64,000 nt of DNA from Terrabacter sp040702505 (GCF_040702505.1 NZ_JBFBLC010000003.1:310001-374000), one strand, 5' to 3'. Positions 54,879 through 63,848 are shown, counted from the stretch's first letter. Made by a program: numbers and translations. The notes: generated by a model from the sequence alone, not told the origin.

Positions 54879-56900
54879 TCAGGGGATCGGCAGGTCCTTC
54901 AGGACGACCTTCTTGCCGGTGAGGCGCTGGGACAGGTCGGCCATCGCCTGGCGCACCGTCTTGGAGAAGAGGTGGGCACCGGTGAGGGTCGGGTGGATGC
55001 GGTCGGACTGCACCTGGTCGGGGTGGGCGCGCACGGCGTCGGCCCAGTCCGCGACCACGACGTTGGGCCGGTCGCGGGCCACGAGCGTGAGCGTCGCGTT
55101 GTCGGTGTCGACCCGTGAGAAGGGCGCCATGATGTTGACGAGGACGACCATGCGCTTGGGGCCCAGGGTGTCGAGCACCTGCTTGACGGCGTCCTCGTCG
55201 ACGCCGGCGTTGGTGCCGAACGCGAGGATGACGGCACGCCGGTTGTCGGTGCCGCGGGCACGCACCTGCGCGAGGCCGTCGGACCAGCGGCGGTTGGACT
55301 TGGCGTCGATGCGGATGCCGGGGAAGTAGTAGCGCAGCGCCTGCAGGCTGCCGACCATGATCGAGTCGCCGTAGGCGTCGATGTCGGGACCGCTCGGCAT
55401 CGCGAACGACGCCTTCGCGGCGGGCGCCGGGCCCGAGCTCGCGCCTGGTGTGGCCGGGGTGGCCGCCGGGGTCGTGGCACCGGTGCTGCCCGGTGTCGAG
55501 GGGTTTGCCGACGGCGCGACGGTGGGCGCCTGCTGGTCGGCCGAGGCCTCGTTCTGGGCCAGCATCTGCGCCGTCTGGGTCTGGTCGGGGGCGGTGAGCA
55601 CGATGGTGCCGGTCGCGACGGCGAGCACCGCGACGACGACGGCGACGACGCGCCGGCCGCGCAGGGTCAGCTCGGAGACCCCTCGCCCCAGGGCCCTCGC
55701 GACGCCCCGGAAGCCCAGGGTGCGGAACGGGGTCTCGACGAAGCGGTAGGTCAGGTCGGCCAGGGCCACGGTCACGAGCACGCACCACAGCCGGGTCAGC
55801 AGGTGCGACACCGTGCCGGGTGCGGACGGGTTGTCGAGCGCGACGAGCAGGATGACCGGCCAGTGCCAGAGGTAGATGGAGTACGAGCGCGCGCCCACCC
55901 AGCCCAGGGCGGGGTGACGCATGACGCGGGAGACGAGTCGCGGCCCGCCCGGGCGACGCTCGACCACGCCCATGACGAGCACGGCGGTGGCCAACGAGGC
56001 CAGCAGGATGCCGCCACGGAACGTCCAGCTCGACTGCTCGTCGAGCAGCACCATCTCGGCGAGCAGGACCACGAGGGCGAGCGGCACGGCATACGCCCCG
56101 TGGCGCCCCCACCGGGAAGGGGCCAGTCGTGGTGCGAGGCGGGGGCTGGCCCACGCGAACGCGAGCGCCGCACCGGCCATGAGGCCCATGACGTGGGTGT
56201 CGGTGCCGTAGTAGACCCGCGTGGCGTCGGTGCCCGGGGTGAACATGACCGCCATGAGCGCCGACGAGGCCAACCCCACGGTGACGGCGGCGGCGACACG
56301 GATCCGGCTCGAGAAGGCCAGCAGGGCCAGCGTCAGCAGCGGCCACACCAAGTAGAACTGCTCCTCGACCGCGAGCGACCAGAAGTTCATGAACAGCTGC
56401 GGAGCGGTCTGGTCGAAGTAGCTCGTGCCGGCCGTGATCTCGAGCCAGTTCGTCGAGAAGGTCAGTGCGCCGACGATCTCACGGCCGATGTCGACGAGCA
56501 GGTCCGAGCTCACGGCCCGGGCGATGAGCACGCTCGTGACGACGCACAGCACGAGCGCGGGCAGCAGCCGGCGCGCTCGCCGCAGCCAGAACTGGGAGAG
56601 GGCGATGCGGCCCGTGCCCTCGCGCTCGCGCACGAGCAGCGTGGTGATGAGGAAGCCCGAGACGACGAAGAAGACGTCGACGCCGAGGAAACCGCCCGGC
56701 AGCCACGAGGCGTTGAGGTGGTAGACGACGACGGCCACGATGGCGACTGCCCGCAGGCCGTCCAAGCCCTCGATGCGGCCCGGTCGTCCCGGAGAGGCGG
56801 CCACGCCCGCGCGCGCACGGCCGGATGGGGAGCCGGCCTCCGTGGCCGTGTCGGCGGCCTGACCCGTGCCAGCCGCCCGAGAGATCGCCGACGTCGACAC
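54879..56900 (-). CDS. OatA-like acyltransferase (acyltransferase-3 plus SGNH domain)
   Basis: This is a 673-residue membrane enzyme. An Acyl_transf_3 domain with about 10-11 helices (GLDGLRAVAIVAVVVYH near residue 45, GVDVFFVVSGFLITTLL, FWSLAVEEQFYLVWPL) is followed by a Pro/Thr/Ala-rich linker and an extracellular SGNH esterase-type domain. The latter has GDSI (about residue 510), FGTNAG and the D-x-H triad part SDRIHPT (about 635). OatA-type proteins O-acetylate cell-wall sugars and give lysozyme resistance; other glycan targets are possible. AAGGAG precedes GTG 56900. Confidence 0.88.
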   Translation of the reverse strand: MSTSAISRAAGTGQAADTATEAGSPSGRARAGVAASPGRPGRIEGLDGLRAVAIVAVVVYHLNASWLPGGFLGVDVFFVVSGFLITTLLVREREGTGRIALSQFWLRRARRLLPALVLCVVTSVLIARAVSSDLLVDIGREIVGALTFSTNWLEITAGTSYFDQTAPQLFMNFWSLAVEEQFYLVWPLLTLALLAFSSRIRVAAAVTVGLASSALMAVMFTPGTDATRVYYGTDTHVMGLMAGAALAFAWASPRLAPRLAPSRWGRHGAYAVPLALVVLLAEMVLLDEQSSWTFRGGILLASLATAVLVMGVVERRPGGPRLVSRVMRHPALGWVGARSYSIYLWHWPVILLVALDNPSAPGTVSHLLTRLWCVLVTVALADLTYRFVETPFRTLGFRGVARALGRGVSELTLRGRRVVAVVVAVLAVATGTIVLTAPDQTQTAQMLAQNEASADQQAPTVAPSANPSTPGSTGATTPAATPATPGASSGPAPAAKASFAMPSGPDIDAYGDSIMVGSLQALRYYFPGIRIDAKSNRRWSDGLAQVRARGTDNRRAVILAFGTNAGVDEDAVKQVLDTLGPKRMVVLVNIMAPFSRVDTDNATLTLVARDRPNVVVADWADAVRAHPDQVQSDRIHPTLTGAHLFSKTVRQAMADLSQRLTGKKVVLKDLPIP

Positions 56901-57007
56901 GTCGCTCCTTCCGTGGGCCTCGGTGCGTGGAGTCACCGCGGTGCCTGTCGCGAGCATAGTTTCGGCCGGGAACCGGGTTGCGGCGCCACGCGGCATACGG
57001 TGTGGGG

Positions 57008-57337
57008 ATGGACGAGGCGGATCACGACACCCCCGGCGCCCCCGAGACCGGGCAGACGGTGCGCGCGACCATGTTCGTGCGCGGCACCGTGCAGGGCGTC
57101 GGGTTCCGCTGGTGGACGCGGGCCCGCGCCCTCGAGCTCGGCCTCGTCGGCCACGCGCGCAACACCGCCGACGGGCGCGTCGAGGTGGTGGCCCAGGGCA
57201 GTGCCGACGCCGTCGCAGCCCTCGAGGCGCTGCTGCGCGAGTCCCCGTCGACCCGGCGGCGCCCCGGACGCGTCGAGGCCGTCGTCGTGCAGCAGGGCGT
57301 CCCGAGGGGCGGGACCGCCGGCTTCGTCGAGCGCTGA
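57008..57337 (+). CDS. acyP: Acylphosphatase
   Basis: This 109-residue protein has the family signature VQGVGFRWWTRARALELGLVG and the catalytic asparagine in GHARNTADGRVEV. It hydrolyses acyl phosphates. An N-terminal extension of about 20 residues is acidic. GGCATACGGT supplies a TACGGT box six bases before the ATG (leaderless). Acylphosphatase beside smc is a conserved actinobacterial arrangement, so this gene marks where the conserved block resumes. Confidence 0.92.
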   Translation: MDEADHDTPGAPETGQTVRATMFVRGTVQGVGFRWWTRARALELGLVGHARNTADGRVEVVAQGSADAVAALEALLRESPSTRRRPGRVEAVVVQQGVPRGGTAGFVER

Positions 57338-57355
57338 CCGACCTAGGCTGGCGCG

Positions 57356-57673
57356 GTGAGCGATCAGCCGGTGAGCGACGAGCCCGAGGTGCCTGCCGAG
57401 CTGGCCCGGCTGCGCAGCAGCATCGACAACATCGACGCGGCACTGGTGCATCTGCTCGCGGAGCGCTTCAAGTGCACGCAGCAGGTGGGCCGGCTCAAGG
57501 CCGAGCGGCACCTGCCGCCCGCCGACCCCCGGCGCGAGGAGCAGCAGATCGCCCGCCTGCGCACGCTGGCCGACAGCGCCGGGCTCGACCCGGTCTTCGC
57601 CGAGGCGTTCCTCAACTTCATCATCGCCGAGGTCATCCACCACCACGAGCACATCGCCAACGGCGGCTCGTAG
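57356..57673 (+). CDS. Chorismate mutase (AroQ type)
   Basis: This 105-residue all-helical AroQ protein has LARLRSSIDNIDAALVHLLAERF with the first active-site arginine, the second in VGRLKAERHLPPADPRRE, and the final helix FLNFIIAEVIHHH. It converts chorismate to prephenate for Phe and Tyr. No signal peptide is present, so it is the cytoplasmic form. TAGGCT followed by six bases precedes GTG 57356. Confidence 0.9.
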   Translation: MSDQPVSDEPEVPAELARLRSSIDNIDAALVHLLAERFKCTQQVGRLKAERHLPPADPRREEQQIARLRTLADSAGLDPVFAEAFLNFIIAEVIHHHEHIANGGS

Positions 57674-57708
57674 CCCTCGGCGGGCCTCTCACTCGCCTGG
57701 CGACAGAC

Positions 57709-58368
57709 TCAGTAGAGCGTCGCCTCCTGGCGTGCCTCGAGGGCGGCGTCGTACGCGGCCGCCTCCGCCTCGGACGAGAAGCCGCCCGCCTCGCGGGTCA
57801 GGTCGCCCGCGGTGGGCAGCGTGCGGGGGTGGACCCGGGAGGCCGGGTCCCACAGCCGGCTGCGCCGCACCGCCCGGGCGCACTGGAAGTAGACGCGCTC
57901 GACCGTGATGACGAGCACCGACGCCGGCAGCACGCCCCGCACGGCGTGCCGGGCCAGCTCCGCGGGGTCGGTCGACACGACCGCCGTGCCGCGCACCCGC
58001 AGCTCCTCGCCGAGCCCCGGCACGAGGAAGAGCAGGCCTACCCGGGGGTCGGCCACCACGTTGCGCAGCGTGTCCAGGCGGTTGTTGCCGCGTCGGTCGG
58101 GGATGACGAGCGTGCGCTCGTCGCGGACCACGACGAAGCCGGGAGTGTCCCCGCGTGGCGACTGGTCGAGGCCACCGTCGCCGACGGTGGCGACGACGAC
58201 GAACGGCGCCGCGGCGATGATCCGGGCCTGACCCGGCGTGATCGTCGACGACTCCTTCGCGAGCGAGTTGGGCGCCGGGGCGGCGGGGTAGACCTCGAGC
58301 AGCCGCTCGAGCGAGGTGACGAGGTGCTCGCCGGCTGCGAGCGGCTGTGCCTTGGGGTCGACGTCCAC
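57709..58368 (-). CDS. Pyridoxamine 5'-phosphate oxidase-family flavin-binding protein
   Basis: This 219-residue split-barrel protein contains PFVVVATVGDGGLDQSPRGDTPGFV and DRRGNNRLDTLRNVVADPRVGLLFLVPG, the pattern of the MSMEG_1061-like PPOX group. Members bind FMN or F420; given cofC and fgd here, F420 is possible but unproven. GTG 58368 follows TACCGT by six bases, and that box is part of a GGCATAC heptamer on the minus strand. It is divergent from smc. Confidence 0.8.
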   Translation of the reverse strand: MDVDPKAQPLAAGEHLVTSLERLLEVYPAAPAPNSLAKESSTITPGQARIIAAAPFVVVATVGDGGLDQSPRGDTPGFVVVRDERTLVIPDRRGNNRLDTLRNVVADPRVGLLFLVPGLGEELRVRGTAVVSTDPAELARHAVRGVLPASVLVITVERVYFQCARAVRRSRLWDPASRVHPRTLPTAGDLTREAGGFSSEAEAAAYDAALEARQEATLY

Positions 58369-58487
58369 CCGCCCACGGTATGCCGTCCGCCCCGGCAGGC
58401 GGGCCGGCTCGCATCCACGAGCCCGGGCTGCCCGGCTAGTACGCTGGCCCGGATCGCTGGCAGGCTGGGAAAAGGACTAATCGGGTC

Positions 58488-61400
58488 GTGTACGTCAAGA
58501 GCCTCACCCTGAAGGGCTTCAAGTCCTTCGCCTCCGCGACCCACATGCGCCTCGAGCCCGGCATCACCTGCATCGTCGGACCCAACGGCTCGGGCAAGAG
58601 CAACGTCGTCGACGCGCTCGCCTGGGTCATGGGCGAGCAGGGCGCGAAGTCGCTGCGCGGCGGGAAGATGGAGGACGTCATCTTCGCCGGTACGGCGGGG
58701 CGGGCGCCCCTGGGCCGCGCCGAGGTGGCGCTGACGATCGACAACACCGACGGCGCCCTGCCGATCGACTACACCGAGGTCACGATCTCGCGCACGATGT
58801 TCCGCAACGGCGGGTCGGAGTACGCGATCAACGGCACCCCGTGCCGCCTGCTCGACGTGCAGGAGCTTCTCTCGGACAGCGGCATCGGCCGCGAGATGCA
58901 CGTCATCGTCGGACAGGGCCAGCTCGACACCGTCCTGCGCGCCACGCCGGAGGAGCGCCGCGGCTTCATCGAGGAGGCGGCCGGTGTCCTCAAGCACCGC
59001 AAGCGCAAGGAACGCGCACTGCGCAAGCTCGAGACGATGGAGGCCAACCTCACCCGCGTGCACGACCTGACGGGGGAGATCCGCCGCCAGCTGGGTCCGC
59101 TCGGCCGGCAGGCCGAGACGGCGCGCAGGGCCGCCGTCATCCAGACCGATGCCCGCGACGCCCGGCTGCGGCTGCTCGCCGACGACCTCGTGCAGCTCAG
59201 GTCGACCCTCGAGCAGGAGGTCGCCGACGAGTCCGCCCTGATCGAGCGGCGCAGCGAGGTGGAGGAGTCCATCGCGGGCCTCGCCGAGCGGCTGTCCTCG
59301 CTCGAGGCCGCGGCCGAGGCGGCCCGCCCGGCCCTGACCCGGGCGCAGGACGAGTACGTCTCGCTCGGACGGCTCGTGGAGCGGATGGCGTCGACCCGCT
59401 CGCTCGCCGCCGAACGCGTACGCCTGCTCAGTGAGGACGACGAGCCGGGGGATGCCGGCCAGGGCCGCGACCCGGAGCAGCTGCGTGTCCAGGCCGCCGA
59501 GGTGCGCGAGCAGGAGGCGTTCCTGCTCGAGGAGATCGCCGAGGCCAAGGCCGCCCTCGAGGAGGCCGTGCTCAGCCGCACCGACGCCGAGCGCAGCCAC
59601 GCCGAGGAGATCGGCCGCCTCCAGCGCGAGGTCCGCGCGGCGGCCGACCGCCGTGAGGGCCTGGCCAAGCTCGGCGGGCAGGTGGGCGCCCGCGCGTCCC
59701 GCATCGAGGCTCGCGAGGCCGAGGTCGGACGACTGCGCAGCACGGTCGAGGCTGCCCAGGCCCGCGCGGCCGAGGCCGAGCGGGAGTTCTCCCGCCTCGA
59801 GGCGAGCGTCGCCGAGGACGAGGAGGGCGAGGAGGGCCTCGACACCGCCTACGAGGAGGCCGCCGAGCGGCTGGAGGCGGCCGAGGCCGAGCTGGCCCGG
59901 TGGAAGGAGGCCGAGTCCACCGCCGAACGGGCGCGCCAGACCGCGGCCGCCCGGGTGGAGGCGCTCGGGCTCAGCCTGCGCCGCAAGGACGGCGCCGCGG
60001 CCCTGCTCGCGGCCGCCGACGACGGGCACCAGATCCTCGGGTCGGTCGCCTCCCTCGTGACCGTCGAGCCGGGCCTCGAGAACGCCGTCGCAGCCGCCCT
60101 CGGGTCCGCCGCCGAGGCGCTCGCCGTGGGGTCGCTCGACGCCGCCGCGGCAGCCCTGGACGCCCTGCGGGAGGGTGACCACGGACGCGCGAGCCTGCTC
60201 GTGGCCGAGTCCGCCGGTGCGCTCGACCGCACCGCGTGGCCGCAGATCGACGGGAATGCGCGCTGGGCCCTCGACGTCGTGCAGTGCCCCGACGTCGTCC
60301 GCCCGGCCCTCGACCAGGTCCTCGACCGCGTCGCCCTCGTCGCCGACGCGCACCAGGCGACCGCGCTGCTCCGGACCCACCCCGGCCTCACGGCGGTGAC
60401 CCAGGCGGGCGACGTCTACGCGCCCGGCACCGTCCGCGGCGGCAGCACCAGCGCCCCCAGCCTGCTCGAGCTGCAGGCCGCGCTCGACGACGCGCAGGAC
60501 GCCATGGCCCGCGCCACCCGCGAGGGGGAGGAGGCCCGGTTCCGGGTCGCCGGGGCCGAGGCCGCGCGCGCCGAGCTCGCCGAGGCGGTGGAGGCGGCGC
60601 TCGAGCGGCTCAACGAGAGCGACGCCCGGATGGCGGCCATCGCCGAGAAGCTCGGCTCGCTCGGCCAGACCCTGCGGGCGGCCCGTGCCGAGGTCGAGCG
60701 CACCGAGAAGGCGATCGCCGACGCGACCCACGCGCTCGAGAGCGACCGGGCCGAGCACGCCTCGCTGCTCGAGCGGCTGGAGGCGGCGAGCGGCGAGGGC
60801 GACTTCGCCGAGGAGCCCTCGACCGAGGAGCGCGACCGCCTCGAGGCCCTGGCGCGCGAGGCCCGCGCGGCCGAGACCGACCTACGCCTGGGGCTGCGCA
60901 CCCGTGAGGAGCGGGCCCGCGCCCTCAAGGACCGCGCCGACGCGCTCGAGCGGAGCGCTCGCCACGAGGAGGAGACGCGCCGGCGCCTCGCCGAGAAGCG
61001 CGAGCGTCGCCGGCGGGAGGCGGCCGTGGCCGAGGCCGTGCGCAGCGCCGCGACGTGGGCCCACGAGCTGCTCGTGGACTGGGCCGAGCAGGCCGGTCGG
61101 GCCCGGGCCGCGGGGGAGGCCGAGCGCACCGAGCGGGACGCCGAGCTCGCCGTGGTCCGCCGCGACATCGCGACGCTGCAGGCCGAGCTGCGCGAGCTGA
61201 CCGACACGGTCCACCGCGACGAGGTGGCTCGCACGCAGCAGCGGCTGCGCATCGAGCAGCTCGAGACCAAGGCGGTCGAGGAGCTCGGCATCGCGCCGGG
61301 CGACCTCGTCGAGGAGTTCGGGCCACATCAGCCCGTCCCCGTCGTGCCCGACCCCGACGCCGACCCGGACGCGCCGCAGCCGGAGCCGGTGCCCTTCGTC

Positions 61401-62066
61401 CGGGACGTGCAGGAGAAGCGGCTACGCCAGGCCGAGCGCAAGCTCAGCGCGCTGGGCCGGATCAACCCGCTCGCACTCGAGGAGTTCAGCGCCCTGGAGG
61501 AGCGGCACAAGTTCCTCACCGAACAGCTCGAGGACCTGAAGAACAGCAAGCGCGACCTGCTCGACATCGTCAAGGAGGTCGACGAGCGCGTCGAGCGCGT
61601 CTTCGCCGAGGCCTTCGAGGACACCGCCGTGCAGTTCGAGCGCGTCTTCCAGCGGCTCTTCCCAGGCGGCGAGGGCCGGCTCGTGCTCACCGACCCGTCG
61701 AACATGCTGACCACCGGCCTCGAGGTCGAGGCCCGGCCGCCGGGGAAGAAGATCAAGCGCCTGTCGCTGCTCTCCGGTGGCGAGCGCTCGCTCGTGGCCG
61801 TCGCGCTGCTCGTGTCGATCTTCAAGGCGCGGCCCTCGCCCTTCTACATCATGGACGAGGTCGAGGCAGCCCTCGACGATGCCAACCTCGGACGGCTCAT
61901 CACCCTCTTCGAGGAGCTGCGCGACAGCTCCCAGCTCATCGTCATCACGCACCAGAAGAAGACGATGGAGATCGCCGACGCGCTCTACGGCGTCAGCATG
62001 CGCGGGGACGGCGTCACCACGGTCGTCTCGCAGCGACTGCGCGACGTCGCCGACCGTCCCGCCTGA
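58488..62066 (+). CDS. smc: Chromosome segregation ATPase SMC
   Basis: This is a full-length 1192-residue SMC. The N-terminal Walker A is GPNGSGKSN (about 32-40) after FKSFA. A long coiled coil is rich in Glu, Ala and Arg, and a hinge near residues 515-665 (LGSVASLVTVEPGLENAVAAALG) interrupts it. The C-terminal head has the ABC signature LSGGERSLVA and Walker B FYIMDEVEAALDDAN. It forms condensin with ScpA and ScpB to organise the chromosome. GTG 58488 has AAGGA upstream; TACGCT at 58440 is a plausible -10, giving a leader of about 40 bases. Confidence 0.97.
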   Translation: MYVKSLTLKGFKSFASATHMRLEPGITCIVGPNGSGKSNVVDALAWVMGEQGAKSLRGGKMEDVIFAGTAGRAPLGRAEVALTIDNTDGALPIDYTEVTISRTMFRNGGSEYAINGTPCRLLDVQELLSDSGIGREMHVIVGQGQLDTVLRATPEERRGFIEEAAGVLKHRKRKERALRKLETMEANLTRVHDLTGEIRRQLGPLGRQAETARRAAVIQTDARDARLRLLADDLVQLRSTLEQEVADESALIERRSEVEESIAGLAERLSSLEAAAEAARPALTRAQDEYVSLGRLVERMASTRSLAAERVRLLSEDDEPGDAGQGRDPEQLRVQAAEVREQEAFLLEEIAEAKAALEEAVLSRTDAERSHAEEIGRLQREVRAAADRREGLAKLGGQVGARASRIEAREAEVGRLRSTVEAAQARAAEAEREFSRLEASVAEDEEGEEGLDTAYEEAAERLEAAEAELARWKEAESTAERARQTAAARVEALGLSLRRKDGAAALLAAADDGHQILGSVASLVTVEPGLENAVAAALGSAAEALAVGSLDAAAAALDALREGDHGRASLLVAESAGALDRTAWPQIDGNARWALDVVQCPDVVRPALDQVLDRVALVADAHQATALLRTHPGLTAVTQAGDVYAPGTVRGGSTSAPSLLELQAALDDAQDAMARATREGEEARFRVAGAEAARAELAEAVEAALERLNESDARMAAIAEKLGSLGQTLRAARAEVERTEKAIADATHALESDRAEHASLLERLEAASGEGDFAEEPSTEERDRLEALAREARAAETDLRLGLRTREERARALKDRADALERSARHEEETRRRLAEKRERRRREAAVAEAVRSAATWAHELLVDWAEQAGRARAAGEAERTERDAELAVVRRDIATLQAELRELTDTVHRDEVARTQQRLRIEQLETKAVEELGIAPGDLVEEFGPHQPVPVVPDPDADPDAPQPEPVPFVRDVQEKRLRQAERKLSALGRINPLALEEFSALEERHKFLTEQLEDLKNSKRDLLDIVKEVDERVERVFAEAFEDTAVQFERVFQRLFPGGEGRLVLTDPSNMLTTGLEVEARPPGKKIKRLSLLSGGERSLVAVALLVSIFKARPSPFYIMDEVEAALDDANLGRLITLFEELRDSSQLIVITHQKKTMEIADALYGVSMRGDGVTTVVSQRLRDVADRPA

Positions 62067-62176
62067 GGCCGCCGGCACACGCCGCCCCGTTGCCGCCGCA
62101 CCGTCGCCCATCCCTCTCGGTGCGGGCGCCGGACGGCCATGTCGTCGTTGCCGAATCGTCATCCAGCGCCATTTGC

Positions 62177-62203
62177 GTCACACCAGTCACATCAGTCACT
62201 CTT
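62177..62203. repeat. Three 9-bp iterons (GTCAC plus four) upstream of a small gene
   Basis: GTCAC occurs at 62177, 62186 and 62195, exactly nine bases apart, in an unusually A+T-rich stretch that ends six bases before ATG 62209. The units share GTCACA/T and the CA before the next unit. Confidence 0.55.
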
Positions 62204-62208
62204 CTCAC

Positions 62209-62391
62209 ATGGTCTTCCTCGTCATCTCGATGCTCGTCGTCACCGGACTCGGTGTCGCGGTCGTCGGTGTCGTCGCGGTGCCCGCGCACCGGGGCGGCCG
62301 GGACCTGCTCACCGCCAAGGGGGAAGGGGTGGCCCGCTCGGCACGACGCCGAGCCGGCACCCTCGGTCGGCCGCGAACGCGTACGCCGTAG
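62209..62391 (+). CDS. Small single-helix membrane protein (60 aa), tentative
   Basis: ATG 62209 opens a frame with one hydrophobic helix (MVFLVISMLVVTGLGVAVVGVVAV) followed by a basic Arg-rich tail. The 450-base gap between smc and ftsY holds no other candidate. There is no clear Shine-Dalgarno, and the frame is open upstream, so the start is uncertain. The composition is that of a genuine membrane miniprotein rather than a shadow frame; function unknown. Confidence 0.5.
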   Translation: MVFLVISMLVVTGLGVAVVGVVAVPAHRGGRDLLTAKGEGVARSARRRAGTLGRPRTRTP

Positions 62392-62517
62392 CCGCCAGAC
62401 CGCCTGCCCACCTCCTCGGCCACCGGTGAACGACCGGTGGCCGAGCCGCGTCCGCGGCGCCCCGAGCGCCTGCGGAGGCCGCCCGGAGCCCGCCCCGTGC
62501 CGTGGTTGGATGGCCGG

Positions 62518-63720
62518 GTGGACACAGTCTTGATCTACGTCATCATCGGCGTCATCGTCCTGCTCGGGGCCATCGCCTACGGCGTCAGTCTCCTGACCGG
62601 CCGGCGCCGGACCCTCGAGCGCGAGGCCCCGCCGGCTCGTCCGGGGCTTCCCGGCGAGGACCTCGACCGACAGCCGCCGGGCGACAGCACCGACACCGTC
62701 GCCCCGCCGGAGAGGCCGGGAGCCGCCGCCACCGTCGAGGTCGAGCCCGAGCCGGAGGTCGCGCCCACCCCGCCCCAGCCGACCGTCGAGCGCCCGGCGT
62801 CCGCCCGAGGACGCCTTCAGCGGCTGCGCGCCCGTCTCGCGCGCTCCAACTCCTCCATCGGCCAGGGCCTGCTCGCCCTCCTCTCGCGCGGCAAGCTCGA
62901 CGAGGAGACGTGGGAGGAGGTCGAGGACACCCTCATCTCCTCCGACCTCGGTGTCGAGGCGACCACCGAGCTCGTCGACTCCCTGCGCACGCGGGTCAAG
63001 GTCGACGGCGCCACCGACGAGGCGACCGTCCGCGGCTGGCTCCGTGAGGACCTGCTCGCCCTCGTCCAGCCGGAGATGGACCGCCGCATCACCAGCACCC
63101 GGGTCGGCGACCGGCCCGCCGTCATCCTCGTCGTCGGCGTCAACGGCACCGGCAAGACCACGACCGTCGGCAAGCTCGCCCGGGTCCTCGTCGCCGAGGA
63201 CCGCGAGGTGCTCCTCGGCGCGGCCGACACCTTCCGCGCCGCCGCCGCCGACCAGCTCGAGACCTGGGGCGCGCGGGTCGGCGTGCCCACCGTGCGCTCC
63301 GACAAGGACGGCGCCGATCCGGCCGCGGTGGCCTTCGACGCCGTCAAGGCCGGCATCGAGGAGGAGGTCGACGTCGTCATCATCGACACCGCCGGCCGCC
63401 TGCACAACAAGGTGGGTCTCATGGACGAGCTCGGCAAGGTCAAGCGCGTCATCGAGAAGCAGAGCGAGATCGACGAGGTGCTCCTCGTCCTCGACGCGAC
63501 CACCGGGCAGAACGGCCTGCAGCAGGCCAAGGTCTTCTCCGAGGCGGTCGACGTCACCGGCATCGTGCTGACCAAGCTCGATGGCACGGCCAAGGGCGGC
63601 ATCGTCGTGGCCGTCCAGCGCCAGCTCGGCGTCCCGGTCAAGCTCGTCGGCCTCGGCGAGGGGCCCGACGACCTCGCCCCCTTCGACCCCGAGGCCTTCG
63701 TCGACGCCATCGTGATGTAG
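62518..63720 (+). CDS. ftsY: Signal recognition particle receptor FtsY
   Basis: This 400-residue protein has an N-terminal membrane helix (IYVIIGVIVLLGAIAYGVSLL), an acidic Pro/Glu linker and the NG domain. The GTPase motifs are GVNGTGKTTTVGKLA, DTFRAAAADQLE, DTAGRL, TKLDGTAKGG and GEGPDDLAPF. It docks SRP-ribosome complexes at the membrane. GTG 62518 starts the membrane helix; a longer in-frame extension is possible but would be unusual. A perfect terminator hairpin follows. Confidence 0.96.
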   Translation: MDTVLIYVIIGVIVLLGAIAYGVSLLTGRRRTLEREAPPARPGLPGEDLDRQPPGDSTDTVAPPERPGAAATVEVEPEPEVAPTPPQPTVERPASARGRLQRLRARLARSNSSIGQGLLALLSRGKLDEETWEEVEDTLISSDLGVEATTELVDSLRTRVKVDGATDEATVRGWLREDLLALVQPEMDRRITSTRVGDRPAVILVVGVNGTGKTTTVGKLARVLVAEDREVLLGAADTFRAAAADQLETWGARVGVPTVRSDKDGADPAAVAFDAVKAGIEEEVDVVIIDTAGRLHNKVGLMDELGKVKRVIEKQSEIDEVLLVLDATTGQNGLQQAKVFSEAVDVTGIVLTKLDGTAKGGIVVAVQRQLGVPVKLVGLGEGPDDLAPFDPEAFVDAIVM

Positions 63721-63739
63721 TCGCTGCTCCTCGACGAAC

Positions 63740-63774
63740 AGGAATGCCGCCCGGCACCGCCGGGCGGCATTCCT
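63740..63774 (+). terminator. ftsY terminator
   Basis: AGGAATGCCGCCCGG (63740-63754) pairs perfectly with CCGGGCGGCATTCCT (63760-63774) around a 5-base loop. Confidence 0.8.
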
Positions 63775-63832
63775 GCGTCCCCGGTCGCCCCGAGCGGCCG
63801 GGCGGGTCCACGATGCGGACGGCCCCGTGGGC

Positions 63833-63848
63833 GAAACCATCCGCTAAC
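63833..63848 (+). promoter_or_regulatory. Candidate nitrogen-regulator (GlnR-like) box upstream of amt
   Basis: GAAAC (63833-63837), six bases, then CTAAC (63844-63848) resembles half of the GTNAC-N6-GAAAC pattern bound by actinobacterial GlnR, in reversed order and with one mismatch. A further GTAAC lies at 63875. TTGACA occurs at 63864-63869. The match is imperfect. Confidence 0.3.

Noticed and set aside
58038..60758. A 906-codon frame antisense to smc
   Set aside because: It is the complement of Glu/Ala/Arg-rich coiled-coil codons, has no recognisable domain and no start signal. smc is certain on the other strand.
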